Source: Tetrastigma voinierianum | Lineage: Eukaryota > Streptophyta > Magnoliopsida > Vitales > Vitaceae | Assembly: GCA_016808115.1 (NCBI GenBank) | Contig: JAEQBH010009510.1 | Span: 27,674 to 91,673, forward strand | Length of the DNA stretch: 64,000 nucleotides | Reading direction: 5' to 3' | In this document: positions 10,083 to 20,660 of the stretch, one piece after another | How positions within the stretch are numbered: position 1 is the stretch's first letter | How the letters are laid out: each line of letters starts with the position of its first letter | Notes under the pieces: model-generated | Told to the model about the DNA's origin: nothing | The model's input: the letters and a program-made list of their open reading frames with translations, nothing else | Database searches by the model: none | Translations under genes and position numbers: made by a program

Positions 10083-12888
10083 CTCTACATCGTGCAAAAC
10101 AGAGATGAGCACAGAGTTCAGCGCCGCCAGGAGGAAACTGACCACTAAGACGGGGAACGGGCCTCAGCAGGAGGCAACGTGATCTCAGAATAGTTCGGTT
10201 GGAAAGAGATTCCTCCGCCTTCGTCGCCGGGAGGTCGGGTTGAAGTCCGCATCCGAGCACGCGCCAACAAATTTTCTCGCTGAAAAGCCAGCCACCCGTA
10301 GGCCCACCGAGCACCTGGGCCGTCCCTTAGTCGTCTAATAACCCTATCTCTCTGAAAGCAACCAAATTCAACCCGCTGGGATGAAGATCTCTGCACAACT
10401 GCGACACTCCCCATTCAGCCGTTCCGCCTGTTTGCGCTTCAGAGGACTCACCACGAGCGCCTCTAGCAAAGATCTTGACCCTGCTTCCACGACGCCGCCC
10501 GAGCTGTGTTTCCTATCGCTCGATCACCATCGTCACAGAACACTCAAGATCCCGCAGCTCGCCCCGGGATGTGATGAGCTCCTCCTAACCATTTGAAGCT
10601 CACACTGGGTGACTTTAGCCCCTCTCGGGTCTCAATCAAATCATTTTGCGCGGCCTGGAGCGCATCCCGAACCCTCCCGGGCTCGCCGGTCGCCGACAGC
10701 TACTCGACCTCATCTTCTCTAGCTTCCGCCCGAAAGGAAACACGTGGTATGTTTTAGATCGATTTAAGTCGCCTCCACTTTTCATTCATAACCTCGCGCC
10801 ATCAAGAAATGTCAGCCACATGAGAGCACTACCGCCTTTATAAATCCGCAATTCTCACGTGCTTTTCATTTGCTCGCCTTTTCGCCGTGCCCTTCAAATG
10901 AGTGGCTACTCGCATATCAAACATGAAGTTACGTTCAACCCGAAATCAGCATGGGAGGCACAATCAAACTCACTGATGCAACTCCCCCCGAAGGGATAAA
11001 GCCAGAGCTCCTCACACAGTAACGCTCTCGACCTCCCAAGGTCGGAACTCGAGGATGGATTTAGACGGCACTCCGCCGCGAGCCCGCATTAGAGAGCAAA
11101 GAGTCCATGGCCACAACTTTTGGCCTTGGCTTCTTCACTTCCACTCGCATTCGGCTGGGCGGATTCCAAACGACATAGGCACAGCCGCCAACTACTATTC
11201 ACTCGCCGCACCCAAGAGACTTCCGCTCACACATCAAAATGCCTCTCTCTCTTTTTCTGGGGAGGCAGGCAGAGAAAGGCCCAAAACCACGAGCCTGGCC
11301 AAAGGCGACGGCGCCCGCGTCCCTGCAAGAGAAGCCTGAGACGCCCCCAACTCTCGAACCTTGGGCCATAATAGTCGGTCCTTCTCAATGAGCTTGATTT
11401 TTCCAGACCGGCTTCCGAGACATCGCTCCCCAAATGAAATCCAAAAATCTCTCCCCGGGTAGGAGTGGCAACAGTATTTCCAAGGGAGTGAGACTCAGGT
11501 GGAAGGAGGCTAAGGCTCGGCGCAGGAACGGCAGACTTCAAATTAGATGGGCCAGAATGTCCGATTTATCAACTCGCGTATGACGAGCAGTGACACTACT
11601 AACGCGTGAAGTACATTATCTTCGCTACGCAAGGCCGACGATAATCTCAAAATACGAAGATAATATAAAATCAGAAACATTCAATCACCTTTAGACAAGT
11701 CGCGCCGTAAAATGCGTAAAATACTATGAAGATTATCGCGGGCGCCCAAGCCGCTTAACACCTGCAGTGTCGCTCCTCGCTTAAGGATTGTGGCCTCAGC
11801 TGAAACTGCCAAAGAAATAGCGCCTTCCATGACCTATGCGGTTATGAAGATCGTAGATCACCGTAGGAGCTCCTAACGCCCTGGAGAAATAAAGGAAGCT
11901 CCTGCGGTCTCCTTCGATCAAAGACAGAGGAGCGCGAGCGCCACTGGGGGCGCCGAACCCCGCCCCAAAAGGCCAATAAAGCCCACCAAATGCCCCAACC
12001 GTCGGGAGCCGGCTGGCGACAACGCTGAAATGCCGCGTAACCTCTTTCATAAAGCGGATGCGCGGAAAACGGCGACTATCACAAAAGCAACCTCAAAGAA
12101 ACATGGCCATCCTAGCAGAGGCTTGGCATAAAAGTCGTGACGCCGAGTCCATACTGCACGCCATGTGGAGGTCATAACGCTCAGCAAAGGTAGCCCCTGC
12201 CACGTATGGATCGACCTTGCTAGGTCCCATTCACAAAGATGTCGAACGGAAGATTTGAGGTAATCCGGACCCCGATATTTAATTAGGTTTATTTCCTTTA
12301 TCCCTATTCAAAGCGAAGAGGAGGCGCCCAAAGAGCTGCTCGATGTTCAACCGCGTCTAACGGCCTGGCATCCTAATCCACCCGTAATCCATGAATAGCT
12401 TGAAGAGTCATCGCCACGCAAAGAAGAAGAAATCCACTCTGACCCATGATGAAAGCGAACAAGAAAAAACGAAATCCGCATAATCAACTCTAGTCACTGG
12501 CCGCACTAATAGAAAAGAACATAAAGAGATAGAGATGCTAGAAGGACTCCGTGAATAAGACTAAGAAGTCACCAGAAAACGCCGAACAAGACCCTACACA
12601 AAAAAGGCAGTCGAAAAGCCAGGAGAAAACAAGATCACTAAAAATAAAAAGAGGATGTGGGTGGGACTGCAGGAACTCAAGATGCAGGAGCCTGGCGAAG
12701 AAACTAAAGGGAACTCAGGAATATGAAAATAAGCGCAAAATCGGCAGAGTCACTATTATCATAAACATATGACTCCGCCACCAAGCCTCAACTAACCTAA
12801 ATTTCGTGCAGACATCGGAACCGCACCGATGCAAAGAACTGATACGTTCTCGCCCACGCACACCGCATACAAGGGTCGGGGCAAATCG
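9571..12888. other. Long unassigned 3' region of the Tat element
   Basis: About 3.3 kb between the arrays and the 3' LTR. From about 10090 to 12100 it is clearly more GC- and CpG-rich than its flanks. Several small ORFs occur on both strands (for example 10414-10145 minus, 10314-10015 minus, 11055-11339 plus, 11541-11227 minus), but none resembles a family I know. A captured host-gene fragment is possible but unproven. It includes a TA microsatellite at 10049-10080 and a short direct repeat (GTAAAATGCGTAAAATAC near 11707). No clear polypurine tract is seen before the 3' LTR. Confidence 0.4.
10049..10080. repeat. TA microsatellite
   Basis: A run of about 16 uninterrupted TA dinucleotides. It produces a spurious Ile-Tyr repeat in minus-strand frames. 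Confidence 0.9.
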
Positions 12889-13628
12889 ATAGGGTTGAAA
12901 AATAAGGATTCAGCGCCCACCGCCGCTCTCCAAAGAAGCTACGCATCCACGTAAATACCGCCCCTATTGCTCTAAAGCGGCGCCCGGCCTGCTGCTTCCA
13001 AAATACGATCTGACAAAGAAGGTCCGTACTCAAGCAAGTCGATCGAAGTTTTGCCACGCAGTAAAATGTATCAACCCTAACAAGATGGCCATCCCACTGA
13101 CCAATCAAATCTCATCAATAAGGAAAGGAAAATAATAAAAGAACATCGCCAGTTGGATCTGCCTAATAAGGAAGGAAGATTATCCTGTGATAAACTCGTT
13201 TTTCTAAATCCATTACCACCCGATATGGATAACAAGAAAATCCCAACCAACGGGAGTGAGTCCTAATCAATAACTAACTAATGAAGATCTACTATAAATA
13301 CATGACCACCCCATCGGTGAAAGGTACGCACTCTTAGACGCCAATACTCATACGCGTTCTTACACACACATTCTTAGAGGAATACTCGTATGCAACACCT
13401 TCGCCCTCTAAGCAATCTCTTTTTCCTCTTAGAAAGAAACTGACAGATCACCGGAGCGGCCACGGGCACGCCGACTTCTTCTTCCTTGTTTTTGCAGAGG
13501 AGTGCTACTTGCAGCAGTCATACTTCAACCTAGATGATCCAAAAGCCTGCTTCCCAGCCCGCCAGCAATCCAACCAAACTGGCCGACCCCTACACGCTCC
13601 ACCTCGCCCTATGGAAAAAGCATCGTCA
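12889..13628 (+). repeat. 3' LTR of the Tat-type element
   Basis: It aligns with 517-1279 through the blocks listed there and contains TATAAATA at 13293-13300. After TTTTTGCAGAGG-AG near 13490 it follows the same path to GGAAAAAGCATCGTCA. Sequence turns AT-rich immediately afterwards. The left edge is set where similarity to the 5' copy becomes visible. Confidence 0.7.
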
Positions 13629-13794
13629 ACAAAAACAAAAACAAATTTTTTTAAGTAATAAGTAATAAGGTGTTGAATTATAAATTTCAAATTATTGAAT
13701 TCCTTTCCTAGCAGGATGTGCAAAACCAAAAAGACTTCATATAAAAAAAAAATTATCATTAACTTTAATCTGGAATAGTAGTTAATAACAATAG

Positions 13795-15240
13795 GGAGAA
13801 TGATATTTAGATGCATAGAGGGAAAATAATTTAATAAACTATACATGCAAAAATATAAAAGCTAGTACCAATATATTTTAGGGATTTGAATCCCAAAAAT
13901 ATACTCTAAACCGTGTAATTTTTTATAATATCTAAATAACCCCTCATGCATTAAAATAGGTACTTCAGACCGTCCACTGAAACTAAATCAACATCATCAA
14001 TGCCCCATATGTCAACCTCACATCCCCTTCCCACTCTCCCTTTCCTTTTTTTCTCCTATTTTAATTTGATCACCCTCTCCATGTTAATATTTTTTTTAGG
14101 AACTCTTTTACTCACATTGGGTAAGGCCTTGTAAAAGGAGAAATTTTTCTTCATATGTGTTCATTTAATTGGACAATTTCCATGTAGAGCCTTCCAAATA
14201 CTTTCCTTTCTTCACAGAGGCTAGATTTTTATTTTTTTTTCCAATTCTTCCGAATGATGATAAGTGTGGAGTCTTTTTCGTCGTAATCCAAACACTTGAC
14301 CACCTCTGATATTATGTTAAACGATCAACTTTCTAAAATCTCAAACCTAGTAGGATTTGGGTTTAATATGAATCTCATAATCTTTAATACCTTTCCTCAC
14401 ATGTGACCTCACTCCCACACGAGGAGAGTCAAACGAAGCAAATAGAGTCCTTTATGGACTCTCAAATTAACAAATGGGGTTTTAAATTGCAAAGAGGTGG
14501 CTTGAACTCCTACCAAACCAGCTTTAATACCATTGTTACAACCACTTTGATAGAACTTACCCTTAAAATATAGTTATCAAGGGGAGGGAGTTCAATTGGT
14601 TATAAACCCACAACGTCAAGCCATAACTAGGCGATGTGAAACTCATAAAGGGTCATTATAATCCACCATCTTTTAAAACCGACCTCCACGGTGGATGGTG
14701 ACTTCACAAATCTCAATCTTTTTATGGGTATCAGCCCTCCCACAATTTCGAAACAAGGGTTGTCCCTAAGAAACAAACTGCTATGGTACCATATTAATAT
14801 TTTAAAACCCTTTTCACCTCCCACTAAAAGGCCTTGTAGCAGGAGGAAAGTTCATTTATATATATTCACTTCAATTTGACTGTATCCAAATGTTGGATTT
14901 CTCCCCCCTCCCCCTAGCCATCGAAACTCCCTCCCAGTCGCACCCCAACCCTAACCCAACCCACATGAATCACTCCTACGCCACCAACAAGTCATTTTTC
15001 TTTATTTTAATTTTCCCTTTTTTAACTTTTAATTTTCTATTAAAATTCTACCATTGTGAATATTGTTTTTGTATTTTTTAAGAGTTTATTTTACTAGTTT
15101 ATTAATTATTATAAATAAATATATTTGTATATTAAAGATTAATTTTTTTCGTATATTTATTATACATAATATTAAAATAAATTTTAAAAAAACTCATATC
15201 CATTGATTTTTATGAAAATTTGTATTAGCATAATACATTA
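13795..15240 (+). repeat. Left arm of a long inverted repeat
   Basis: Two blocks (about 13795-14050 and 14895-15240) match the reverse complement of 23610-24290. Examples are GGGAAAATAATTTAATAAA at 13820 against GGGAGAAATAATTTAATAAA, and GACCGTCCACTGAAACTAAATCAAC near 13968 against CACCGTCCATTAAAACCAAATCAAC. Further matches are a CCAACAAG-CATTTTT segment near 14984 and ATTAATTATTATAAATA near 15100. The block between (about 14050-14890) is absent from the right arm and looks inserted. Long inverted ends fit a Mutator-like or foldback element, but I found no matching target duplication and no transposase. Confidence 0.6.
14050..14890 (-). mobile_element. Possible TRIM-like miniature LTR element
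   Basis: This roughly 840-base block interrupts the left inverted arm. Its ends share a direct repeat: CCATGTTAATATTTT to AAGGCCTTGTAAAAGGAG near 14078-14140, and CCATATTAATATTTT to AAGGCCTTGTAGCAGGAG near 14788-14840. On the minus strand TGGTATTAAAGC (reverse complement of 14521-14532) matches the usual initiator-methionine tRNA primer site TGGTATCAGAGC at 10 of 12 positions, and it follows TGTAACAA. A second AT-ATCAGAG copy sits near 14305. There is no coding content. The exact ends are uncertain. Confidence 0.35.
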
Positions 15241-15469
15241 AAATTGATTAATTTCTTGAATATATCTACATAATAATTAATAATATAATAAATAAGTAAA
15301 TTTAAATTTTTATTGATATTACATACATAATTTGTTTTCTTTATATTCATAATATTTTTTATATTTATAATTTTCTTATATTTTGAATCAATTTTTATAT
15401 TCTTAAAATTTTTATAAAAATATTAAACATAATTTTTTTAAAAATAAAAGTAAAAATTACTATTCAAAC

Positions 15470-16602
15470 CAAGGGATTGAAACTCCGATATATCATGATA
15501 TATTTCCATACCACTATAGCGGTCGTATTTCGGCCACCGAAAATCGTTATGGAAAATCTAAAAATCGGAAATACCTGCCATATTTCACGATATATCGAAT
15601 TTGACCGAAATTCACAAATTTCTGGGTGAGAACACACGCCGCTGCGATCATCTTTTACTTCAAAATACTGGATATACTCCAAAATATCTCTGCGAAAAAT
15701 ATCTAGATATATGTTATCAGTAAAATATCGGCATATAATTCGAAATATCTGGTGAAATATCTGGAGATATATCTAGATATACTCCAAAATATATCAAAAT
15801 GACCAAGATTTAAATTCAAAATTAAACTAAATCTACATAATTAAATTACAAATATATTTTTGACCATCCAACGTTATTTAACCCAAAAAATCTATAACAC
15901 TTAAAATCATTCAATTTGATCATAAATTTTTCTACCAATATCCAATCTTCATTTCACTCCAAAAATTTTCTTTTGTGATATCTCTTAAATAACTATATAT
16001 TAGTTTAATATTTTAAATTAGTTAATTTATACAATATATTAATAAATTAACATCATGCTCATAATTTTTAAAATCAAGTTATATATTAGTTAATATCGCG
16101 TATGCATATTATAAATTTATAGTATTATATGAAGTTTCATATTTTAAAATTAGTTTAATTTTATAATAATATATTAATAAATTAATTTTTCATGTTAATA
16201 ATATTTGAAACGGTGTGATGGATGAACCCGACTTCCTATCCATGGAGAAGTTGTAGATACAAGTCAAGACATTTATTCTAAGACATGTTCGATCTTTATA
16301 ATCAATATTATCTGACACCAATACCAATGAGTATTGTCTTTACCGAAATTTGATCTATCCATCAAATGTTGCAATTTAGTCACATCAATCTTCATTTTGA
16401 TTTTGAAAACTCATTGCAATGTATATATTTGATTATTAATGTCATTTTTACACTTTTAAAAAGTATTTTTATGAATTTCAAAGTATTTTTGTTAATTTTT
16501 GATATATCGATATTCATAAAAAAATATCCACCGATATATATCCGATATATCCATAAAATGCAAGTACCGATATATCCATCGAAACCGATATTTCCAACCT
16601 TG
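15470..16602. mobile_element. Non-autonomous hAT element, 8-bp TSD
   Basis: The element starts CAAGGGATTGAAA (15470) and ends TTTCCAACCTTG (16602), giving terminal inverted repeats of the CAAGG-TTGGAAATATCGG type. It is flanked by perfect 8-bp direct repeats ATTCAAAC at 15462-15469 and 16603-16610, the duplication size of hAT elements. About 100 bases inward from its right end match, in reverse complement, the left end of the large hAT at 34301. Its left interior (near 15915-16000) matches the reverse complement of 50590-50640 in the same large element. Many TATATCGG/CCGATATA words lie near both ends. No transposase frame is present, so movement would need a partner enzyme. Confidence 0.9.
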
Positions 16603-16725
16603 ATTCAAACTAGTTTGAATAGTTAAAAATATATAAATTTGAAATAATTAATTTATAATTTATTTTCTAAGAATTTACTTATCTATTATATTATTGATTA
16701 TTATATAGGAATATATTTTATATTA

Positions 16726-17402
16726 TGATGGGGTTTAAAATAATAGGCGCCGCAGCCCGTAACACTTGTTTCTCCAAATGCAAGACTTAAAATGGATTAA
16801 GAAGGGCGCCTAAGACTAATGTTGGGCCCTTGATGACATCCCCCAAATATAGGCCCAAACAAGGGTCCAAATTCACCTTTAAAAGCCGGTAGTGTAATCA
16901 AAGAATTCAGACAGTTTAAAAATACTAATCTCCACCACCAGAAAACATAATATTTCCTAATTATTGCTCATCAATTATCCCTTATTAATCGGTTTACGAT
17001 AAGGAAATAAAATCTCTCACCCAATGGGAGGAATATCGTATCATCATCCAACTAGGAAAGTTATCAATTATCCCTTATTAATCGTTTAACAATAAGGAAA
17101 GAAAATTTATCACCTAATGAGAGAAATATTTGTATCATCATCCAACTAGGAAAGTTATCATGATCATCCATTATAAATACCAGGCCACCCCATCGGCGAA
17201 TGTAATCCACGTAAAATTCATTCCCTACAATGATCTTCTCTTCCTTAAAGAATCGACTTCGGCATCGAAGAGGCAACGTGAGCCTCACCGATCCTTTGAT
17301 TTTTGCTTTCTGCGTATGGTGCCCAACGATACGTGAGTCAACTGACCGCCCGGCAAAGAATTCAAGCATGCTCCAGCCTGGGCCTTCGGAAAGCCATCAT
17401 CG
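16726..17402 (+). repeat. 5' LTR of the repeat-filled Tat-like element
   Basis: It begins TGATGGGGTTTAAAA and ends near AAAGCCATCATCG, about 677 bases, and matches 22920-23580 throughout. Shared blocks include GGATTAAGAAG, TGATGACATCC-CCAAATATAGGCCC, TTATCAATTATCCCTTATTAATCG and TGATCATCCATTATAAATACCAG. The TATAAATA box is at 17172-17179. Two internal copies of the TTATCCCTTATTAATCG block (near 16978 and 17068) form a partial duplication present in both LTRs. Confidence 0.9.
17172..17179 (+). promoter_or_regulatory. LTR TATA box
   Basis: TATAAATA in the conserved LTR block before CCACCCCATCG, with an identical counterpart at 23352-23359 in the 3' LTR. Confidence 0.6.
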
Positions 17403-17421
17403 CTTGCGCCGCCTGTGGGAA
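17403..17421 (+). promoter_or_regulatory. Primer-binding-site-like motif
   Basis: CTTGCGCCGCCTGTGGGAA directly follows the 5' LTR. A GGCGCCGTCTGTGGGAA-type motif is common at this place in plant Tat/Athila-type elements. One or two bases are missing or changed here. I do not assign a tRNA. Confidence 0.5.
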
Positions 17422-17457
17422 CGAGCGCCTTTACAAATAAAGCCGACTCGCTGACTA

Positions 17458-17889
17458 ATGGTATCAACTGAATACGCGGCACGCCAATCCTCCAATGATA
17501 CAAGACCAACCAGGCGACGTGGACAGCCGACCTCCTGCAGGCGCCAAGAGACTGGTACAGCTAACACGAACAAGGTGAAGGCACTCCGCTTCACCAACCA
17601 ACACTTGCTGAAAGAGTTGGAACAAATCACTAGGCAAATACTACTTCAGGAGACACGATGTGCCCGAAAGACCAAACCCCACCCGAGAAGAAGCAACACC
17701 GACCTCATCAAGAAGCCGATAGAGAAGGAGAAACTAGCCACACCAGGGAGCAAGATCCTTACCAACCCCCCGAAGAGGATCGCAACAAGGAGAGGTCGGC
17801 GAGTTCAGTGGACATCAAGCAAGAAATCAGCCACAAGAAGAAGCAAGAAGGCCGAGCTCCACTTCCTTGACGCTCAGCACAAAACCTAA
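17458..17889 (+). pseudogene. Short gag-like leader ORF
   Basis: A 143-codon open stretch begins with ATG soon after the primer site and is rich in Arg, Lys, Thr and Gln. An overlapping frame (17658-17870) reads as Glu/Lys-rich with EADREGETSHTREQDP. Both resemble the low-complexity charged N-terminal part of Tat gag rather than a folded domain. It stops just before the tandem array. I cannot tell which frame was once coding, and no capsid domain follows. It may be retained because it carries packaging signals, which is inference. Confidence 0.4.
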
Positions 17890-17949
17890 TCTCCATTCAC
17901 CCGTAGCTGCACTTCCCAAGAGTTCGGGGACTGCACAGATCAGACGTCG

Positions 17950-18857
17950 ACCGAACAAAAGACTCCACAGCTAGCGTACCAGGAGGGTCTTAGCGCCCCA
18001 GGAGCCTAGTAGCTCGCCGCAAGCAGAGGGTCTTAGCACCCCAAGCCCAATAGCTTCACCTGTAGAGCTTCACAAATTACAGGGTCTTAGCGCCCCAAGA
18101 GCCCAAAAAGAGGGGCTCAGTCACAAGCAGAGGTGGTCTTAGAACCCTGAGCCCAAGAGTTTCAAATTTCACAGAGCTTAATAGCTCAGAGGGTCTCGAA
18201 GTGCCCAAGAGCCCAGCAGCTCGCCGTAGGGAGGGTCTCAGCGCGCCCCTGAGCCCAATAACTCACCAGAGCTTAACAACAGCCAGGAGGGTCTAGCGCC
18301 CAAGAGCCCAAGAAATTTGGGTCACAAGAAGAGGGTCTAGCTACCTCGAGCCCAAAGAGTTTCACTCAGAGAGCTTAATAGCTCAGGAGGGTCTTAGTGC
18401 CTAGAGCCTAGTAGCTGGGTCACAAGTAGAGGTCTGCAGTTCCTCCGAGCCTAGCAGCTCACCAGGTGAGCTTAACATCCTCATGAGGGTCTTAGCGCCT
18501 CAGGAGCCCAGCTTAGTTCCGCACAAGAGGTCTTGGGCGCCCGGTCGAGAGCTTAGCCTCGCGCAGCTTAGCTCAAGAGGATCTTAGCGCCCCAGGGAGC
18601 CTAGTACCCGGGCCCTCACATAGAGGGTCTTGGGCCGCCGGTCAAGAGGCTCACCAGAGCCTAAGAAATTCAAACTTGTAGAGCTTAGTAGCTCAGGAGG
18701 GTCTTAGCGCCCAACAGCCTAGTAGCTCAATTCCCGCAGTAGGGTCTTAGCGCCCTAGAGCCTAGTAGCTCAGCCTATATAGCTTAACAACTCAGGAGGG
18801 TCTTAGCGCCCAAGAGCCTAGTAGCTCAGTTCGTGCAGGAGAGTCTTAGCGCCCCGG
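17950..18857 (+). repeat. Tandem array C, first part
   Basis: Units of about 45-55 bases begin AGGGTCTTAGCGCCCC and continue with GAGCC(T/C)AGTAGCTCA. Two forms alternate, one ending in CAGAGCTTAACAACTCAGG, so the higher-order period is about 100 bases. Units vary by small indels. There is no coding sense. The array runs without a break into the solo LTR at 18858 and resumes at 20661. Confidence 0.85.
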
Positions 18858-20660
18858 TGTAAGACCCCGAGAAAATTCCAATTTTTGGAAAAATGGCAAA
18901 ACGGTAATTTCGGTCAAAACCCGAAATTTTTCTAGATCTTGAGTGACGAAACAGACTTTACCATTGGAATCGTCTCAAGAAATCTAGCTACCACATGAAA
19001 TTGGTCGACCCGGCATAATTGAAATTTCACGTTTCTAAGCACCGGCACAAAATGTGAAATGGGTTTGAGAGACATGTAAAGTGACAAAAGTCACCTACTA
19101 CATGTACCCATGTGACACATGTTGCATGAGTAGAGAGATGATGGAAAAGGAATGCATTTTAGATCAGGCAAGTGTCAAAATAGTGAAAAAAGGACATGAT
19201 GGGAATTATTAAAATTGTTATAATATAACAAGACAGGCACAAGTGTCTTCTCTTCAAAATTGGGTTAATTAAAAACGCGAGGCTGTAAATGAGATTTAGT
19301 TGAGCTCGGGTTTTGAGTCTTAGAGAGAGAAGGCGTGCTCTCTCTCTATATTTGCGCCATTCGCACTACTGATTCGACTGAGTAAGAAGCAAAAAGTCGC
19401 TCTACGCGGCCAGGCTACGCACACACTAATTGGGTGGAGTTACGATTAACCTCCAAGAGGTAGATCTTTCCTACTTCTGTGATATTCTTCTTGCCAAGAT
19501 CCACATATTGTGATGTTTTTGAGGCTTGATTTAGTCAGAAATTCACTTTCAAAATTCCTTTGAACCGAGCGGAGAAAATCCCAAATTTGCGGTCGTGGAA
19601 TGTAAGAATCCGGAGGGGTTTCACTATTCATGCGACAGCCATACGATTTTCTCGTGTGGAAATATGTTTTTGTAAGTGATTCGAATGAATTGCTTGTGTT
19701 TTCTAATTAGCCTATGTGAGCTAATTTTGGTGTTATTGATGTGAAAATGGAATAACATGATTGTCATGGAGTAAATTGCGTTAATATATGCATGTGAATC
19801 AGATTAGCATAAATTATTCGAATTGGCATAATGCATTCCATATGCAATCGCGGCCTAGAATATTGTGTGAGTGCATGACATGAAATGAAACAAAATGAAA
19901 ATGTTTGTGAAAGGAATTTCGACTAAGATTCTTAATAATCGCTGAGAGTTGTCCAATGTGTCATCTCGAGGCACTCCATGATCAAGCTTCGAGAAATATC
20001 CAGCAATTCGCCTGAGGGTAGTCCAATGTATTTAATAAATTCCAGAGCGAGTTTCAGAACAAAAAGCTTTTGTTCTGAACCGGATATTTACCTCGCATTC
20101 GGCTATAGTATGCGAGGAGCCTGGGTATGACTCGACATGTGGATTGGTCATGCAGACATTCGAGTAGGTTCAGGCTGAAATCGCTTGAATGTGATTGCTC
20201 ATTGCATGTGCACTTAGGTGGGGAGCAACTCATGCAGGAAATTATCACTACTAGCTTTGCTCACCCCGTAGAGGGATCACTACTGTGCAATGTGGAGGTG
20301 GTGACGAGGACTACACTACTTGAGGTCGCATTTAGAAGAAAGCCTGCCAGGCTTTGACATTTTATGTTGTATAACATGCATTAAAATCGGGAATTTTAAT
20401 ATATATTGAACAAGAGTAATGTAAAACTCAACTATGTAATATATTCGTCGATATATTTTGTGAGACATGCAGGGCCTATGGCCAATATTTACTCGCATAA
20501 TGGACCCTATGTGGTCATTAAACTCGTTTACGGCCAGACGTAAGAGAGCCCCGTACAAAGGAGACTCCGCCTACCGTGAATGGTGCTCCAAGTTACCCGA
20601 CATCCACGAGTATTCCGCGTTGATTGTGCCGTCAATGGACACCTTGGCCAGGGCGCCACA
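18858..20660 (+). repeat. Solo LTR of a Del/Tekay-like Ty3/gypsy element
   Basis: The segment starts TGTAAGACCCCGAGAAAATTCC and ends GGCGCCACA, 1803 bases, inside tandem array C. Its beginning and end match the split LTR at 37953-49403 (TGTAAGACCCC-AGAAAATT and CGGCGCCACA) and, less closely, the LTRs of the element at 38684-48207. Flanking 5-mers are CCCGG (18853-18857) and CCCGA (20661-20665), a target duplication with one change. No internal coding region remains, so it arose by recombination between the two LTRs of a full element. Confidence 0.85.

Larger units (their letters stand above)
517..13628 (+). mobile_element. Tat-type Ty3/gypsy LTR retrotransposon, decayed
   Basis: Two similar LTR copies (about 517-1279 and 12889-13628) flank a plus-strand gag-PR-RT-RNase H-second RNase H-integrase order. 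That order is typical of the Tat/Retand branch of plant Ty3/gypsy elements. After integrase come a purine tract, three tandem arrays (7446-9570) and about 3.3 kb of sequence I cannot assign. Tat elements are known for long, variable 3' regions that carry tandem repeats, which fits. All reading frames are broken many times, so the copy cannot encode its own proteins. The right edge is placed at CATCGTCA (13621-13628), by analogy with the CATCATCA end of the related element at 16726-23580. The left edge is only approximate, and I found no convincing target duplication. Confidence 0.8.

Noticed and set aside
171..13633. ACAAA at 171-175 and 13629-13633 as target duplication of the first Tat element
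   Set aside because: It would put the 5' LTR start at 176, but 176-510 has no visible match upstream of the 3' LTR. The match of a common A-rich 5-mer is probably chance.
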